A stretch of DNA of 64,000 bases from Dasypus novemcinctus (lineage: Eukaryota > Chordata > Mammalia > Cingulata > Dasypodidae). The notes under the pieces are model-generated. The model was not told where the DNA came from. It worked only from the letters and a program-made list of their open reading frames with translations, and made no database searches. How positions within the stretch are numbered: the first letter of the stretch is position 1; each line of letters begins with the position of its first letter. Shown one piece after another: positions 1 to 10,390 of this stretch. The stretch covers positions 104,777,513 to 104,841,512 of the forward strand of contig NC_080677.1 in the NCBI RefSeq assembly GCF_030445035.2, written 5' to 3'. The position numbers and the translations under genes are program-made.

Positions 1-1275
1 TCAAATGTGGCCAGTCTCGAAACCAAACTCAGGATGTAAATGCATTGCCTTCCTCCCAGCATGGGACATGACTCCCGGGGATGAGCCTCCCTGGCGCCAA
101 GGGATCACTACCAAATACCAGCTGATGACGTAACTAGAAAATGACCTTGAATAAAAGGTTCAGTTTGGACCAGCAGAATATCCCTGTCTACATATAATAA
201 CAGGAGTTAAAAATGCTTTTTGACCTAAATCAAGGGGGAAATGGAAAGGACAAATAAGTTTATATGGCTATGAGTGTCTAAAAAAGATCCTGGAGGTTAT
301 CAGAGGGGTTGCCCTTATGCACACCTAAGCAGAGTCCCAGAGACAGATAAAGTAGATACAAACCCCAGGTATTGGTTCTTCTGAGGGCTACAGAGACCCA
401 CAGGTTCTATGGTCATTGCAGATGGAGTTCAGTGCCTTGTCAGTTGGCCCTACTTTTGAGTTGGTGTTTCTGTGTGATGGAGCTGGACTCAGATGTGATC
501 TGTTTTCACAAGCCTTTCCTGTTACTTTACCAGAATTGTAGTTGGTGCTGGGGTTTAAGATATACCCAGGGGATCTGAATCTCTGGACTGACCATATGAT
601 AGCCAGGCCCTGAGCCTCAACAGACTTCAGCTCCTACACTCTGGTTTATTGGACTTATCCCACTCAGCTAACATGGAGGTGAAGAAGGTCAACCACCACA
701 CCATGGAGCCAAGAGTGCCTACAACAGAAAGCAGGAGGATTGCATCCAGCATCTATGTGGTATCTAAGCCCCCTCTTTACATAGATGTGGAATGGACACA
801 ACCAGTCCAAGGTCCACAGGATGGAGGAATAGAATATGGATTAGAGTGGACTTACTGATATTCTATTCATGAACCTTTGTGGTTAGTAATCGAAGAAAAT
901 GTGGCATTGGTGTGGAAAAAGTGGCCATGGTGGCTGCTGGGTGTGGGGAATGGGAGGAAGAGTTGAGATGTGGAGGCGTTTTCGGGACTTGGAGTTGTCC
1001 TGGGTGGTGCTGCAAGGTCAATTACCAGACTTTGTAAATCCTCCCATGGCCCACTGGATGGAACGTGGGAGAGTGTGGGCTATGATGTGGACCATTGACC
1101 ATGAGGTGCAGCGATGCTCAGAGATATATCACCAAATGCAATGAATGTGTCATGATGATGGAAGAGAATGTTGCTATGGGGGGAATAGTGAGGTGAAGGG
1201 GGTGGGGGGTACAAGGGGACCTCATATTTTTTTAATGTAATAGTTTAAAAAATGAATTAAAAAAGAAAGAAGGAA
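1..1275 (+). repeat. LINE-1 3' UTR copy (xenarthran family), 5' part outside window
   Basis: Non-coding tail of a LINE-1-type element running in from the left edge and ending in an A-rich tract near 1240-1275. The same sequence recurs at 50855-51593 (+), 53756-54640 (-) and, more diverged, at 9984-10390, 60655-61440 and 62420-62710. The alignable block is the stretch on either side of the GGGACTTGGAGTTGTCCTGG segment near 985. A G-rich polypurine tract at 1178-1218 precedes the A tail, as is common in mammalian LINE-1 3' UTRs. No ORF2 relic is visible, so either the 3' UTR exceeds 1.2 kb or ORF2 lies beyond the edge. The short open frames here (68-81 codons) do not match between copies. Assignment to LINE-1 rests on the poly(A) tail, on the 14-base target duplication of the 50.9 kb copy, and on similarity to tails that follow ORF2 relics. 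Confidence 0.65.
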
Positions 1276-1522
1276 AGAAAAAGATAATTATTCTCAACAA
1301 ATCACAGCTATGCATTTTGGAAAGAAGGAAAATATGTGTTCCTAAATGCAGTAATAAGCATACATTTAAGTTTTGCAATCTTTAGGGTTTAGAATAGTTT
1401 AAAAATTAGAATACAATATTGTTTTAATTAAATGATAAAATTTCTTTAATTAAAACTATTTTTACTACTTACATTAACTAAAGAATCTCAGGGAGAAGAA
1501 ATGTTTCATTTTTAAGAGTGTG

Positions 1523-1940
1523 CTGTGATGGCTAATTTCATGCATAAGCTTGGCTATGTTATAGTTGTTCAGTCATTTGGTTAAGCAAACACTGGTTTGA
1601 TAGTTACTATGAGGGTATTTCAGAGATGGATTTTCATCTATAGTCATTGCATGTAGGGTGATTGCATCACCAATCAACAAAGGAAATTGCCCTCAGCAAT
1701 GAGGGGAGTCACCTCATCCAAGGAGGTCTTAAAGCTAGAAAAAGAAATTCTGTCTCTACTTCAGCCAGTGTACTTGTCCCAGGGAATTCATTTTCACCTT
1801 CATTAGAGTCTCCAATTTGTGACTTCTGGGAATTCTACTTCACCTTCATTGGAGTTTTCAACTTGCAGCCTGCCCTATGAAATTTACACTTGCCAGTCCC
1901 CACAGTGCTGAGTGTCTTATATATCCACGTGCAAACATAT
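1523..1940 (+). mobile_element. LTR remnant, 'TGTGATGGCTAATTT' family, 3' truncated
   Basis: It begins TGTGATGGCTAATTT and matches the reverse complement of the copies at 5970-6396 and 52652-53086 (shared start, the GGTTAAGCAA segment and the CCTCATCCAA segment). The expected terminus (CTAATACA) is missing because the element is cut off near 1940, where the MaLR 5' LTR remnant begins. The related copies end TG...CA and have near-perfect 5-base duplications, which points to an ERVL/MaLR-class LTR. No coding content. Confidence 0.55.
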
Positions 1941-1944
1941 AAAT

Positions 1945-2204
1945 ATGAGAAAGATTATGTTTGTAAACTAAACTAATCTATTCCTCTGGGTATGATACTC
2001 TTTGATTGTATTAAATTCAAAGGTTTTAACTTCACTTGATAAAATCAGTTTAGGGCTTTTGATTCGACTATGTCAGTAGGGCATGACTCAGGTTGAATTC
2101 CTGCCCCCTCGGTGGATCCTCACTGAAGAAGACGAGAGAGAAACCTCTGTCATGTTTGATCCTGGAGTCCCAGGGAGAGAGGAGCCATTTACCTGATAGT
2201 TTGC
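1945..2204 (+). mobile_element. MaLR provirus, 5' LTR remnant (truncated at both ends)
   Basis: Aligns with 3790-4065 of the 3' LTR, sharing GAGAAAGATTATGTTTGTAAA, the ATTAAATTCAAAGGTTTTAA block and CCTCTGTCATGTTTGATCCT. About 30 bases of the LTR start are absent. The alignment stops near 2204, so roughly 284 bases of the LTR 3' half (equivalent to 4066-4349) and the primer-binding site are deleted and the sequence passes straight into internal DNA. Ordered 5' LTR, internal region and 3' LTR in one orientation mark a provirus rather than two solo LTRs. Confidence 0.7.
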
Positions 2205-2893
2205 TGTTGAAGGCAATGGAATTTGGTACCAGGAGAGTTGGATACAGTCTGATGCAATTACCAAAAACTCTGGAACTGTTTTATAAATGGGGAAGGGGTA
2301 TTTTTTGGAGGAATTGTCAAGTGTTTGATAGACAAGGCCTAGATAGCTTTGATGAGACTGTTGGTAGGAATATGGTGCCTATAGTTAATTCTGATAAGGC
2401 CTTAGAAGGAAATGATGAAACCATTATTGGAAACTGGAGGAAAGGCAATCCATGTTTGAAAGTTGCAGAGAACTTAGCAAGATTGACTCCTGATGTTTTG
2501 TGGAAGGCAGAGTTTGAAAATGGTAAGTCTGGACATTTAGCTGAAGAGCTTTCTAAAGTAAGCTTGAAGAATGCAGCCTGGCTTCTCCTTTCAGCTTAAA
2601 TCAAAAGACTACAGGAAAGAAATAAGCTGCGAACTGAATTGTTGGTCACAAAGAAACCAGAAACTGATTCTGGAAATCCCCAGCCTCTGGAAATCAAACC
2701 CCCATATGATAGTGCCTCATTTGAAGAATTAACCAAACTTGGGACTCGTAAGTCAGGATTGAAAATGCAGTTATCCAGGAAGGACTTGTGGAAAGTGTTA
2801 TTATCTGATGACTTGGACCCCTGCTTCCTGCATGCTAAACCAACAAGGTTTTGTGAGATTTGTATAAATAAAACCACTGTCAACCTGAACTAA
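2205..2893 (+). pseudogene. MaLR gag-like relic with in-frame stop
   Basis: One reading frame stays open from the LTR remnant to a TAA at 2597-2599, then continues open in the same frame to the stop ending at 2893. The open stretch that begins with the ATG at 2093 is 168 codons, but its first part is LTR, so that ATG is not a real gag start. Recognisable stretches are a GNDETIIGNW-like segment and a PDVLWKAE segment, which I associate with the degenerate gag-like frame of MaLR internal regions. The stop, the deleted leader and the missing downstream genes make it non-functional. The agreement of frame on both sides of the stop supports one decayed ORF over chance. I see no zinc-knuckle or protease motif. 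Confidence 0.55.
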
Positions 2894-3758
2894 AAAAGAT
2901 ATGGAAGGGAAGGATGGAAAGGAAAACAGCTTTAAGAGGAAAACCATGAAAACTGAGGTGTAGAATTAAGACCTTTCCGTGGGCCAAGGGAGGGAGCCCA
3001 CCTGTGTGTATGTGAAGGTGAGTTTACCCTGGCATTTGAAGAAGGCGGATGTTCCAGCCTGCTGTCTAGGGAGAGTTTTGCCTCTCCAGGCTAACAAGAG
3101 GGTAGATTGGGGAAATGAGGTCACTACCCCAGTGCTCTGAGAGGGGTGGGCATGCTCCACATAGATTAGGAAAAGTCACATCACCACTTCACTATTCTGA
3201 GCGGTTGAGCCTGCTTGCCAGAGATTAAGGAGAATGTTACCACCACCTCACTGTACTAACAGGGTGGAGACTCCACCCTAGAGATTGTGACCATCACCCC
3301 AATGTTCTTGGAGGGAAAGGTCTGGATATCGGTTGCCATCCAGATGCTTGATGAGGGTGGAACTGAGAAAATGGCCATTGGGCAAGCCTGTGGAGGCCCC
3401 AGTGAGGCCCCAAGGAGAAGAAACCATCATCTTAAGAATGACTCTCAGACTTTGAAATCTAATGGAGTATACCCTGTTGGTTTTCAGAAGTGTTGGGGAC
3501 CTGTGATGCATGTTTCTCTCCCAAATTCTCCTTCTGGTAATGCAAATGTTCATCCCCTGTCTCTCTGTGTATTGGAAACAGATAACTTTGTTTTGTAAGT
3601 TTCATAGGTTTACTGCCAGAGGGGACTTTGCCTCAAGACGAACTGTATTTCTCCAACTGATTGTGATATGATTTTTAACTTAGCGTTGCTATTGATTTTA
3701 AGGGATTTATGTGTGTATGGAATATTGTAATGTCTTTTTTGGGATTCAGAGGGTAGAG
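2205..3758 (+). mobile_element. MaLR (ERVL-MaLR) internal region, degenerate
   Basis: The sequence around 2330-2600 matches my recollection of the mammalian MaLR internal region (MST/MLT1-int type), including the GAGACTGTTGGTAG and GGCCTTAGAAGGAAATGA segments. The right end (GGGATTCAGAGGGTAGAG, just before 3759) is purine-rich and abuts the 3' LTR start, as expected for the polypurine tract and internal/LTR junction. There is no pol-like or env-like sequence, which is normal for MaLRs, whose internal region is short and non-autonomous. The part from about 2900 to 3600 contains several imperfect repeats of a unit with 'CACCACCTCACT...' wording and no recognisable coding content. Confidence 0.7.
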
Positions 3759-4349
3759 TGTGGCAGTTTGAAATTCTTTATGAATCCCAAAAAGAGAAAG
3801 ATTATGTTTGTAAATGAATCTTTTCATCTGGGTATAACACCCTTTGTATTAAATTCAAAGGTTTTAAGTTTACTTGATAAAATCTATTTAGGGCTTTTGA
3901 TTTGACCATATCAGTAAAACATGAATTGGATTAGTCCCCAACCCCTTGGTGGGCCTATATAATAGGCCACTCATTCAAAACACACAAGAAGAGAGAGAGA
4001 GAGACCTCTGTCATGTTTGATCCTGGGGCCCCACTGAGAGATGAGCCATTCACCTGATATTTTGCAGATAAAGAGAACAGAGCAACTGAGCAGCTAGGAA
4101 GGCCTGGAAAGAAATGAGCCCTATGCCAGAGATTGATATAGGAAGCCCAGAAAGACCAGGCAGAGATCACCTGCCAACTTGCTTCAACATGTGGCAGCTG
4201 ACTTTGGTAAGAAAGCACCTCTTATGGTACCTTGAGTTGGACTTTCCGTGAGCTTGATACTGTAAGATTTTACCCAAATAAATACCCTTTATAGAAGCCA
4301 ACAGATTTCTGTTACTTTGCATCAGCATCCCTTTGGAAGACTAATACAC
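3759..4349 (+). mobile_element. MaLR provirus 3' LTR
   Basis: A 591-base LTR running from TGTGGCAGTTTGAAAT to GACTAATACA (TG...CA). A polyadenylation-like AAATAAATACCC lies near 4277, ahead of the CTGTTACTTTGCATCAGCA terminus. Diverged minus-strand members of the same family are at 6837-7545 and 48219-48734. A (GA)n run lies at about 3989-4002. No 5-base duplication can be tested because the 5' LTR end is missing. Confidence 0.75.
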
Positions 4350-4704
4350 CTGCACGGGATTTTATAACGTAAGTTGGACATAAAGAATTTAGCTATTTAG
4401 TACCATATCTAGTACTCATATAAAGACAGCAATTATTTTCTAATGTTCCCCACATTCTGGAGATTAAATTCTAAGCCAAATTAAAGTATTTATCCATGGT
4501 TCTCAGCCTGTCTCTATTTTAACTGTAACACTGGCTTACTAAAATAGAATAAAGTTGTCAACTTAAATTTGATACAACCATGAGATACACATATGGCTAG
4601 TAATAGAACACATTGATTCTCTTCATGAAAGAAATTGAAATATAGCAAAGTTTCTCCTGTCAAAAAGAAACAGGAACTCATGCACTTATTTTCCTTTCCT
4701 TAAA
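4350..4704. other. Unassigned AT-rich sequence
   Basis: About 350 bases with no long frame, no tandem repeat and no element that I recognise. Confidence 0.5.
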
Positions 4705-5170
4705 ATAAAATTTTATTAAGTTTATCATTCATACATGAACAATAAATGTATAGTAGAAGTTGTGAACTTACGAAACAGACATGGTTATCATCATAAAGGG
4801 CTCCTATACATCATCACCCCATCACCAACTCCTCATACTGTTGTGAAACATTTGGTACAAACTATTAAGGAGCATTGCCTAAGTATTACTACTAACTATA
4901 GCCCACATCTTACATTTGGTGTATTTTTCTCCCACCCCATCTGATTATTTTATATTACTTGATTTTTTAAATATATTTTTATTAGAGAAGTTGTGAGCTT
5001 ACAAAATAATCATGCATAATGTGCTTAATTCCCATCTATCACCCCTCCACCAACACCTTACCTTATTGTGGAACATTTGTTATAGAATATTTTTAAAAAT
5101 GATCAGAGTATTACCATGAACTATGGTCCATAGCATACACTCAATATTCACTTTTACAGTGTCTAAAATT
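4705..5170 (-). repeat. Two successive LINE-1 3' UTR fragments (older type)
   Basis: Each fragment starts on the plus strand with a T-rich tract followed by TTTATnA..AGTTGTGA(A/G)CTTAC, which on the minus strand is the poly(A)-proximal end. The first runs to about 4930 and the second from about 4960. The same motif series (AGTTG..TTACAAAACA, CACCCC(A/T)..CACCA, TTGTGGAACATTTG) recurs at 14930-15265 and 25615-25740. Either two insertions landed side by side or one was partly duplicated. Confidence 0.5.
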
Positions 5171-5551
5171 TAACTCAAAAAATCCCATTTGATTTTCTTA
5201 TATTTTAATTAGACTTGTGGTATTATTTATCAATAGAAATTAATAGAGCTGTTTATATTCTCCTGAAAACAAAACACTAACTACAATAAAAATGATGTAA
5301 ATGCAATCTATCTTTCTATATAGCTCAGTAAATCAAATAGGCAAGATGGACTATGTTGCCAGCCATTAACAGAATTTCATTCTATGTTCATAATCAGCAA
5401 CATTTATGGATGCCCGATATTTTACAGTGCCTTAAACTGTATAAGACAACAGGGCTGCTCATAGATTTTCCTGGAATTCCTTCACACAATCCTTTTTAAA
5501 TTCATGTAATCACCTTAAGAAGGACCTGAGATTTTTCTCAGGTGTTCATTT

Positions 5552-5606
5552 CACACACACACACACACACACACATGCATATACATACCACCACCACCAC
5601 CACCAT
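5552..5606. repeat. (CA)n and (CCA)n microsatellites
   Basis: An uninterrupted CA run at 5552-5574 is followed after a short spacer by CCA triplets at 5588-5606. The surrounding 5171-5969 sequence holds no other recognisable feature. Confidence 0.9.
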
Positions 5607-5969
5607 TTAGAAGAAGCAAGAAGAAAAATAAAGGACTTTCCTATATCTAGATGTAATATTCATTTCCTCAAAACAAAGCAGAAAAAATATGCCTCACATA
5701 CTTCTTTCAAAGCCTTATTTCTCAAAATTCTTAATCAGTAGGTATTTGTTATTCAGTGCCAACTTGTGGTCTGTAAATTCTTTCATCACTATCCTGAATT
5801 TGAAGGAAAATCAAAGATAGGGCATACTGTGCTTCCCTGAAATTATAACTGACAGGATTTTCTTTAATGGGGAAAAATATTCGAGAAAGTTGTCTTCTAC
5901 TACTCTTCTATAATGTGTAAATTTAAGTGATTCTGGGTGGGTGTTTGTGGACGTGAATACGTACAGCAT

Positions 5970-6396
5970 TGTATTAGTGAGGGTTCTCTAGGGAAACAGA
6001 GTCAACAGGAGATATCTGCCAGTAGTATGAAATAAGAGTCTCTCACGTGACACTGGGGATGCACAAGTCCAGGTTCCACAGGCAGTCTGCAAAGCAGGGG
6101 CTCTGAGGAAAGTCCAACGAAGGTCCTTGATGAGTTTCCGGGAGATGTTGACTAGCCAAAGACCAGGTGGGAAATTCTCTCTTAATGCCGAAATCACTCA
6201 CCTTTTAAGGCATTCAGCTGACTGCATAAAGCGTCACTCTGCTGACAACAATCTCCCTGATTGATGTAGATGAAGTAAAGTCACTGGTGACTAAAGCCCA
6301 TAAATGTCCTTATATTGCAATTAGCCCAGGGCTTGCTTAACCAAACAACTGCGTACAATTACCTGACTAAGTTGACATATTAGCCTAACCATCACA
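5970..6396 (-). mobile_element. Solo LTR, 'TGTGATGGTTAGG' family, with 5-base duplication
   Basis: A 427-base element whose plus-strand ends are TGTATTAGTGAGGG and CCTAACCATCACA, giving TG...CA termini. The 5 bases before it (AGCAT, 5965-5969) and after it (AGCAA, 6397-6401) match at 4 of 5 positions, consistent with an ERVL/MaLR-class insertion. Relatives lie at 1523-1940 (+) and 52652-53086 (-). No internal retroviral sequence is attached, so it is a recombined solo LTR. Confidence 0.65.
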
Positions 6397-6836
6397 AGCA
6401 ACCTCAGGGAAAGAAGTCAGAATGTATCATTTCTACAACACAAGAATTAGACTCAGTCTTCTCTGTCAAAGATTTGAACTTTGAAAAAGCATAAAACAAC
6501 ATGGATCAAAAATAAGTGAAAACCAAGAAGTGAAGAAATTTCATAATTATGATAGAAAAGTTTTGTATGAATGTCAACAAAGTAATTTAAATGATTATTT
6601 AAATATGGGTGAGAAATTTAAATAAGGGAGGGAAATTGTTTGAATAATCCCTTTTAGAGGGGTGGATTACAGGATTACAAACAGATTCACTTAGCATCTT
6701 TTGGCATCATGTAAGGACCAGTTTTCAGCATTTTCTTGACTTATTATTAAGCCAACACTGATCAAATGACTGCTAGATGCCAATCAATATGCTAACTGAC
6801 TAGAATTAAAAGGGCTCACCATCAGTTGCCAGACAC
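6397..6836. other. Unassigned AT-rich sequence
   Basis: No recognisable element or long open frame. Confidence 0.5.
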
Positions 6837-7545
6837 TGTACTTGTCTGCCAAAGGGTTGCTGATGCAAAGGACTAGAAATCTGTTGACTTTTATTAAGGG
6901 TATTTATTTGGGGTAAAAGCTTACAGGTCCAAGGCCATAAAAAAGTCGAACTCAAGGCACTATAAGAGGTGCTTTCTCATCAAAGTCAGCTGCCATGTGT
7001 TGAGGCAAGATGGCCATCCATCTCTGGCTGGTCTCTGCCTTAACTTCTGGACTCTGACCCTTTCTCCTGAGCTCCGTGGGCCCAGCCTCTCAAGGTTTTA
7101 TGCTTAAGTGATCCTGTAGTCCTCTTTCTCCTGGCATAGAGCTTGTTTCTTTCCAGGCCTCCTATATCAATGTTGGCTGTTCTGGTCTCTTCTTGATCTC
7201 ATTTGTAAGCTATTAGACAAATAAATGCTCATCTCTCCCCAGGACCTCAGCAGTTTGAACCTTCTCCCTTTTGTCACATGGCAGGATCAAAAATGACAGA
7301 CCTCTCTCTTCCTGTATGTCTTTGTGAGTGTCCTTTTGTATCAGACCCAGCAAGAGGGCAGAGACTCAACCTGAGTCACACTTAGGCAAATCATAAAGCC
7401 CTAAAAGCAATCTTAACAGGTAATTTAATCAAAAGCCCTTCAACTGATGATACAATCAAAGGGTATCACACTCAGTGGAACAGATTAATTCACAAACATA
7501 ATCTTTCTCTTTTGTGCATTCATAAAATAATTTCAAACTGCCACA
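6837..7545 (-). mobile_element. MaLR-family solo LTR (minus strand)
   Basis: Reads on the minus strand from TGTGGCAGTTTGAAATTA to its CA terminus and aligns to the 3' LTR at 3759-4349 at both ends (GAGAAAGATTATGTTTGTGAA; GGGTTGCTGATGCAAAG on the plus strand near 6857). At 709 bases it is longer than that LTR, with extra sequence in the middle. Flanking pentamers GACAC (6832-6836) and GAGAC (7546-7550) match at 4 of 5, consistent with a 5-base duplication and a solo insertion. Confidence 0.7.
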
Positions 7546-8039
7546 GAGACCTAAAATATAACCAGAGATTTACAATGTGAAGGTTGAGTTCAGATGTAGG
7601 ATATAGGGATGGTTCAAGCAAATATCTGCAAAAAAAAAAAAAATTGGTTTTTGAGATGACTTGTTGAGTAAAAAGTAAAAGTAAGATTACTTGGAATAGG
7701 AAGTATGCTACTGGGAGGGTAATTTAGTAGGTCCAAAGAAAATTGGGCAAGAGAAAGCATAGTTTGCTCAGGAAAGAGCAAGTAAAGCATTAAGTGGGGC
7801 AAAAAGTGATAAAGAGGTGTAGCTTAAGTTATAATAAAAATTCAGAAGCAAAAGAATAACATAAACCATGCTAAGAAGTTGACACCTCATCTTGAAAGCT
7901 GTAGGAAAACTTTTGAAAGATGGTAAAGCTGCCATTTGTCAAATAGTAAAGAAGTTATTGCAGCTGTACAGTTAGATAAGAAAAAATTAGGGTATTGAGG
8001 ATGGAAGGAAGGGAATAGATTTTAAAAAACAAAGTTTGA
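7546..8039. other. Unassigned sequence
   Basis: AT-rich, with an A13 run near 7629. No element recognised. Confidence 0.5.
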
Positions 8040-8140
8040 TGGTTCAGTCAAAAAATATTTATTGAGCATTTACTACATGTCATATATGGTACTAGGAACT
8101 GTGGCTTCAGTAGATAATATCACCGATTGAGTTTCTGCCC
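8040..8140 (-). repeat. Ancient L2/MIR 3'-end fragment
   Basis: Contains the AATATTTATTGAGCATTTACTA wording typical of the reverse complement of L2/MIR 3' ends. The ERV LTR at 8149 was inserted immediately downstream. Confidence 0.5.
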
Positions 8141-8148
8141 CAAGGAAG

Positions 8149-8773
8149 TGAAGCAGGCTAGTAAGCTAGGGAATAATAGATGGATCTGGAACCTGGCAGA
8201 AAGTCCACGTGAACATCAATAATCCCCAAGATGGCTGTTGGAAGACCCCCATCACCAAGATTCTGCTATCCAGAACAAAAGACTTCTTCTGGAAGCCAGG
8301 AGAAGCCCCAGATATTCCCCAAGTTTACTTTATCATTGGGCCCTCACTGGGGAGTGATGTGTGGGGTAATCAATCAAAAACAGTAAACAGCTGGAATGCT
8401 TTCCCTGCCATTAGCAAAGGGGTGGAATAATTAACAGTTCAAAAGGCAGGGACAGAGCCTAAGCTCACTCTCCGCTCTTTTGCCTCTGGACCCATTCCTG
8501 CCCTCTGTGCACCCCTCTTGCCATTTTTCCTCTGCCATGTGGTTATGCAAGTAAAACTTGGGCAGTTATAATCTATAATGGGGAATTGTAGCCTGTAAAT
8601 CACCCCGCTTTATCACTTTTCAACTCCCTTCCTCTCTACCTGGGACCCCTGATCTATTTTCTCCCATTTCTCATCCCTCCCTACCTAAATAAATTACTGG
8701 CCTAACTCACCCAGTGTGCTCTTGAAATTCATTTCTTCAGCATAGCCAAGAACCTAAATAAAGTCCAGTGACA
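8149..8773 (+). mobile_element. Solo LTR, probable class I ERV, copy 1
   Basis: A 625-base element starting TGAAGCAGGCTAG and ending CCAGTGACA. It is flanked by the 4-base direct repeat GAAG (8145-8148 and 8774-8777), the duplication length typical of class I (ERV1) integrations. AATAAA near 8688 is followed by about 80 bases shaped like R/U5 (GCTCTTGAAATTCATTTC, then AGCCAAGAACC), as in gammaretrovirus-like LTRs. A second copy of the same family lies at 58493-59116. No internal retroviral sequence is present. The 73-codon frame in it is not conserved in copy 2. Confidence 0.7.
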
Positions 8774-8789
8774 GAAGTACATAGTATAG

Positions 8790-9035
8790 TAAGAATAGCA
8801 AGAACTGCCAGATAGTGAGTACTTGCCAGGTATCAAGTACTGTGATAGAGGCTTTCCACATATTGTGACACTATCTAATTCTAATTTAATCCTCATACCA
8901 ACCTGTAAAGCAGTTATGAGCCCCAGGAGTTTGAAGGAGCTAAAAGAGGCTCAGAGAGTTGTAATTCACCCACGATCACTAATGGTTATAGAATTTTGGT
9001 ATGTCTGACTCCAAAGTTTTCCTTTTTTTATTCAC
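8790..9035 (-). repeat. MIR SINE relic (minus strand)
   Basis: Plus-strand order of diagnostic blocks: TGCCAGGTATCAAGTACTGTG, TTTAATCCTCATACCAACC, AGGCTCAGAGAGTT and TCTGACTCCAAAG. This is the reverse complement of the mammalian MIR consensus. Confidence 0.75.
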
Positions 9036-9483
9036 TGAGCTAAATTTGAGAAAATCACTAGCATAAAGATTCTATTGATCAGGGTTCAGTCAGGTAAAGG
9101 AAGACTGCTCCAATTCAAGGGAGTAATAACAAACTAGTTTAAAACGTGATTGAGGAGTTGAGAAGATACCAACATGGACGGGAGACAGCCCAGAGTTTAG
9201 TGACAATAGGAAACCATTAACCCCGAGGTCTGGAGGTAAGAAGATAGGAGGAAGGGGCCTTGCTATGGTTGAGGAGTCAGGGCTCTTCCTTTGGTAGCTG
9301 GAACCAAAGAGGAGTTTCAGCTAGAGGACAATGAGGGGATTGTTCTTACCGACGCTTCTCCCCCTTTCCTTCCTTTCCTACAACCCTTGCCCCATCCTCC
9401 ATCAATGTGTCCCAAAGCCTGAATCTAGCTAGAAGCAAAAGCTAGCTGGTGAGGGAGCCAAGGAAAGGGAGTTGGCAGCATTG
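9036..9483. other. Unassigned sequence
   Basis: Moderately GC-rich with a pyrimidine tract near 9358-9400. No long frame. It may be an undetermined LTR, but I see no termini. Confidence 0.4.
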
Positions 9484-9565
9484 CCCACCCCACCCCCACC
9501 CCCACCCCCACCCCAACCCCACACCCATCACCACCACCCCACACCCATCACCACCACCACCACCA
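9484..9565. repeat. (CCCCA)n and (CACCAT/CAC)n simple repeat
   Basis: CCCCA pentamers to about 9525 pass into CACCCATCACCACC units that are repeated twice, ending in (CAC)n. C-rich on this strand and G-rich on the other, so quadruplex formation is possible. Confidence 0.85.
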
Positions 9566-9983
9566 AGTAGAAATTTTATGCATCTCTTTTGAGCTTGGGC
9601 TTTATAATGTAGATGTTTGAGAAGGCATTACTTTTCCTAAGATAGTGAATAACATATTAAGATTTGTTTTTAGATAGATCCCATTACACCTACAGTGTAG
9701 ATTATGCAACTGAAGAAAAGGGAACTGAAACCCGAAGAGGCAGCTGGAAGATTTTCCATCAGCTCAGAGAAGAAAAGGGGCTCTGGACTATGATGAGAAC
9801 ATCAGCCCAGAGAGGAAAAGGGAGCAAGAGCAAATATGACTGAGGAGAGAAGGTCGTAGATTTGGAATACACTAAGTTTAAGGTGCTCCAAAGAGGCTTG
9901 CAGAGTGGAGAGTCTGGAACTTAAGAGTGGCCTGAAAAGAATGTTATGATTCTAGCAATGGAAGAAATTACATCACTGATATG
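9566..9983. other. Unassigned sequence
   Basis: Purine-rich, with no recognisable element or open frame. Confidence 0.45.
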
Positions 9984-10390
9984 AAGGCAGTGGCTGCTGG
10001 AGGTGCTGAAGGCAGGGAGAGGGAAAAAGAGGTGTAGTATGGAGGCATTTTCAGGACTTGGAATTGTCCTGAATGACATTTCAATGACACGTACAGGCCA
10101 TTATATATCCTGCCATAACCTACAGAAATGAGTGGGAGAGTGTAAACTACAAGGTAAACTATAATCCATGTTTAATGGCAATGCTCCAAATGTGTTCATA
10201 CCTGCGATGACTGTACCACATTAATGAAAGAAGTTGTTAACGTGAGGAAGGGTGGGAGGTCTGGGGAGTGGGGCCTATGGGAATCCCTTATATTTTTTTG
10301 CATAACGTTTTGTGTAATCTAAGTGTCTTTTTTAGAAAAATAAAAAATATATTAAAAAATAAATAAATACAGCTCTAAAAAATAAAAATA
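9984..10390 (+). repeat. LINE-1 3' UTR copy (xenarthran family)
   Basis: Aligns with the 3' UTR at 930-1275 (GTGGCTGCTGG, TGGAGGCATTTTCAGGACTTGG, GGGAGAGTGT), followed by TGGGAATCCC and an A-rich tail. It is 5' truncated, as is usual for LINE-1. Confidence 0.65.

Noticed and set aside
2093..2599. 168-codon plus-strand frame as a host gene
   Set aside because: It starts in LTR sequence and runs into a MaLR internal region. It is a gag-like relic followed by an in-frame stop.
9484..9565. CRISPR-like or structured array
   Set aside because: It is an ordinary degenerate C-rich simple repeat in a mammalian genome. No CRISPR or cas-like feature exists in the window.
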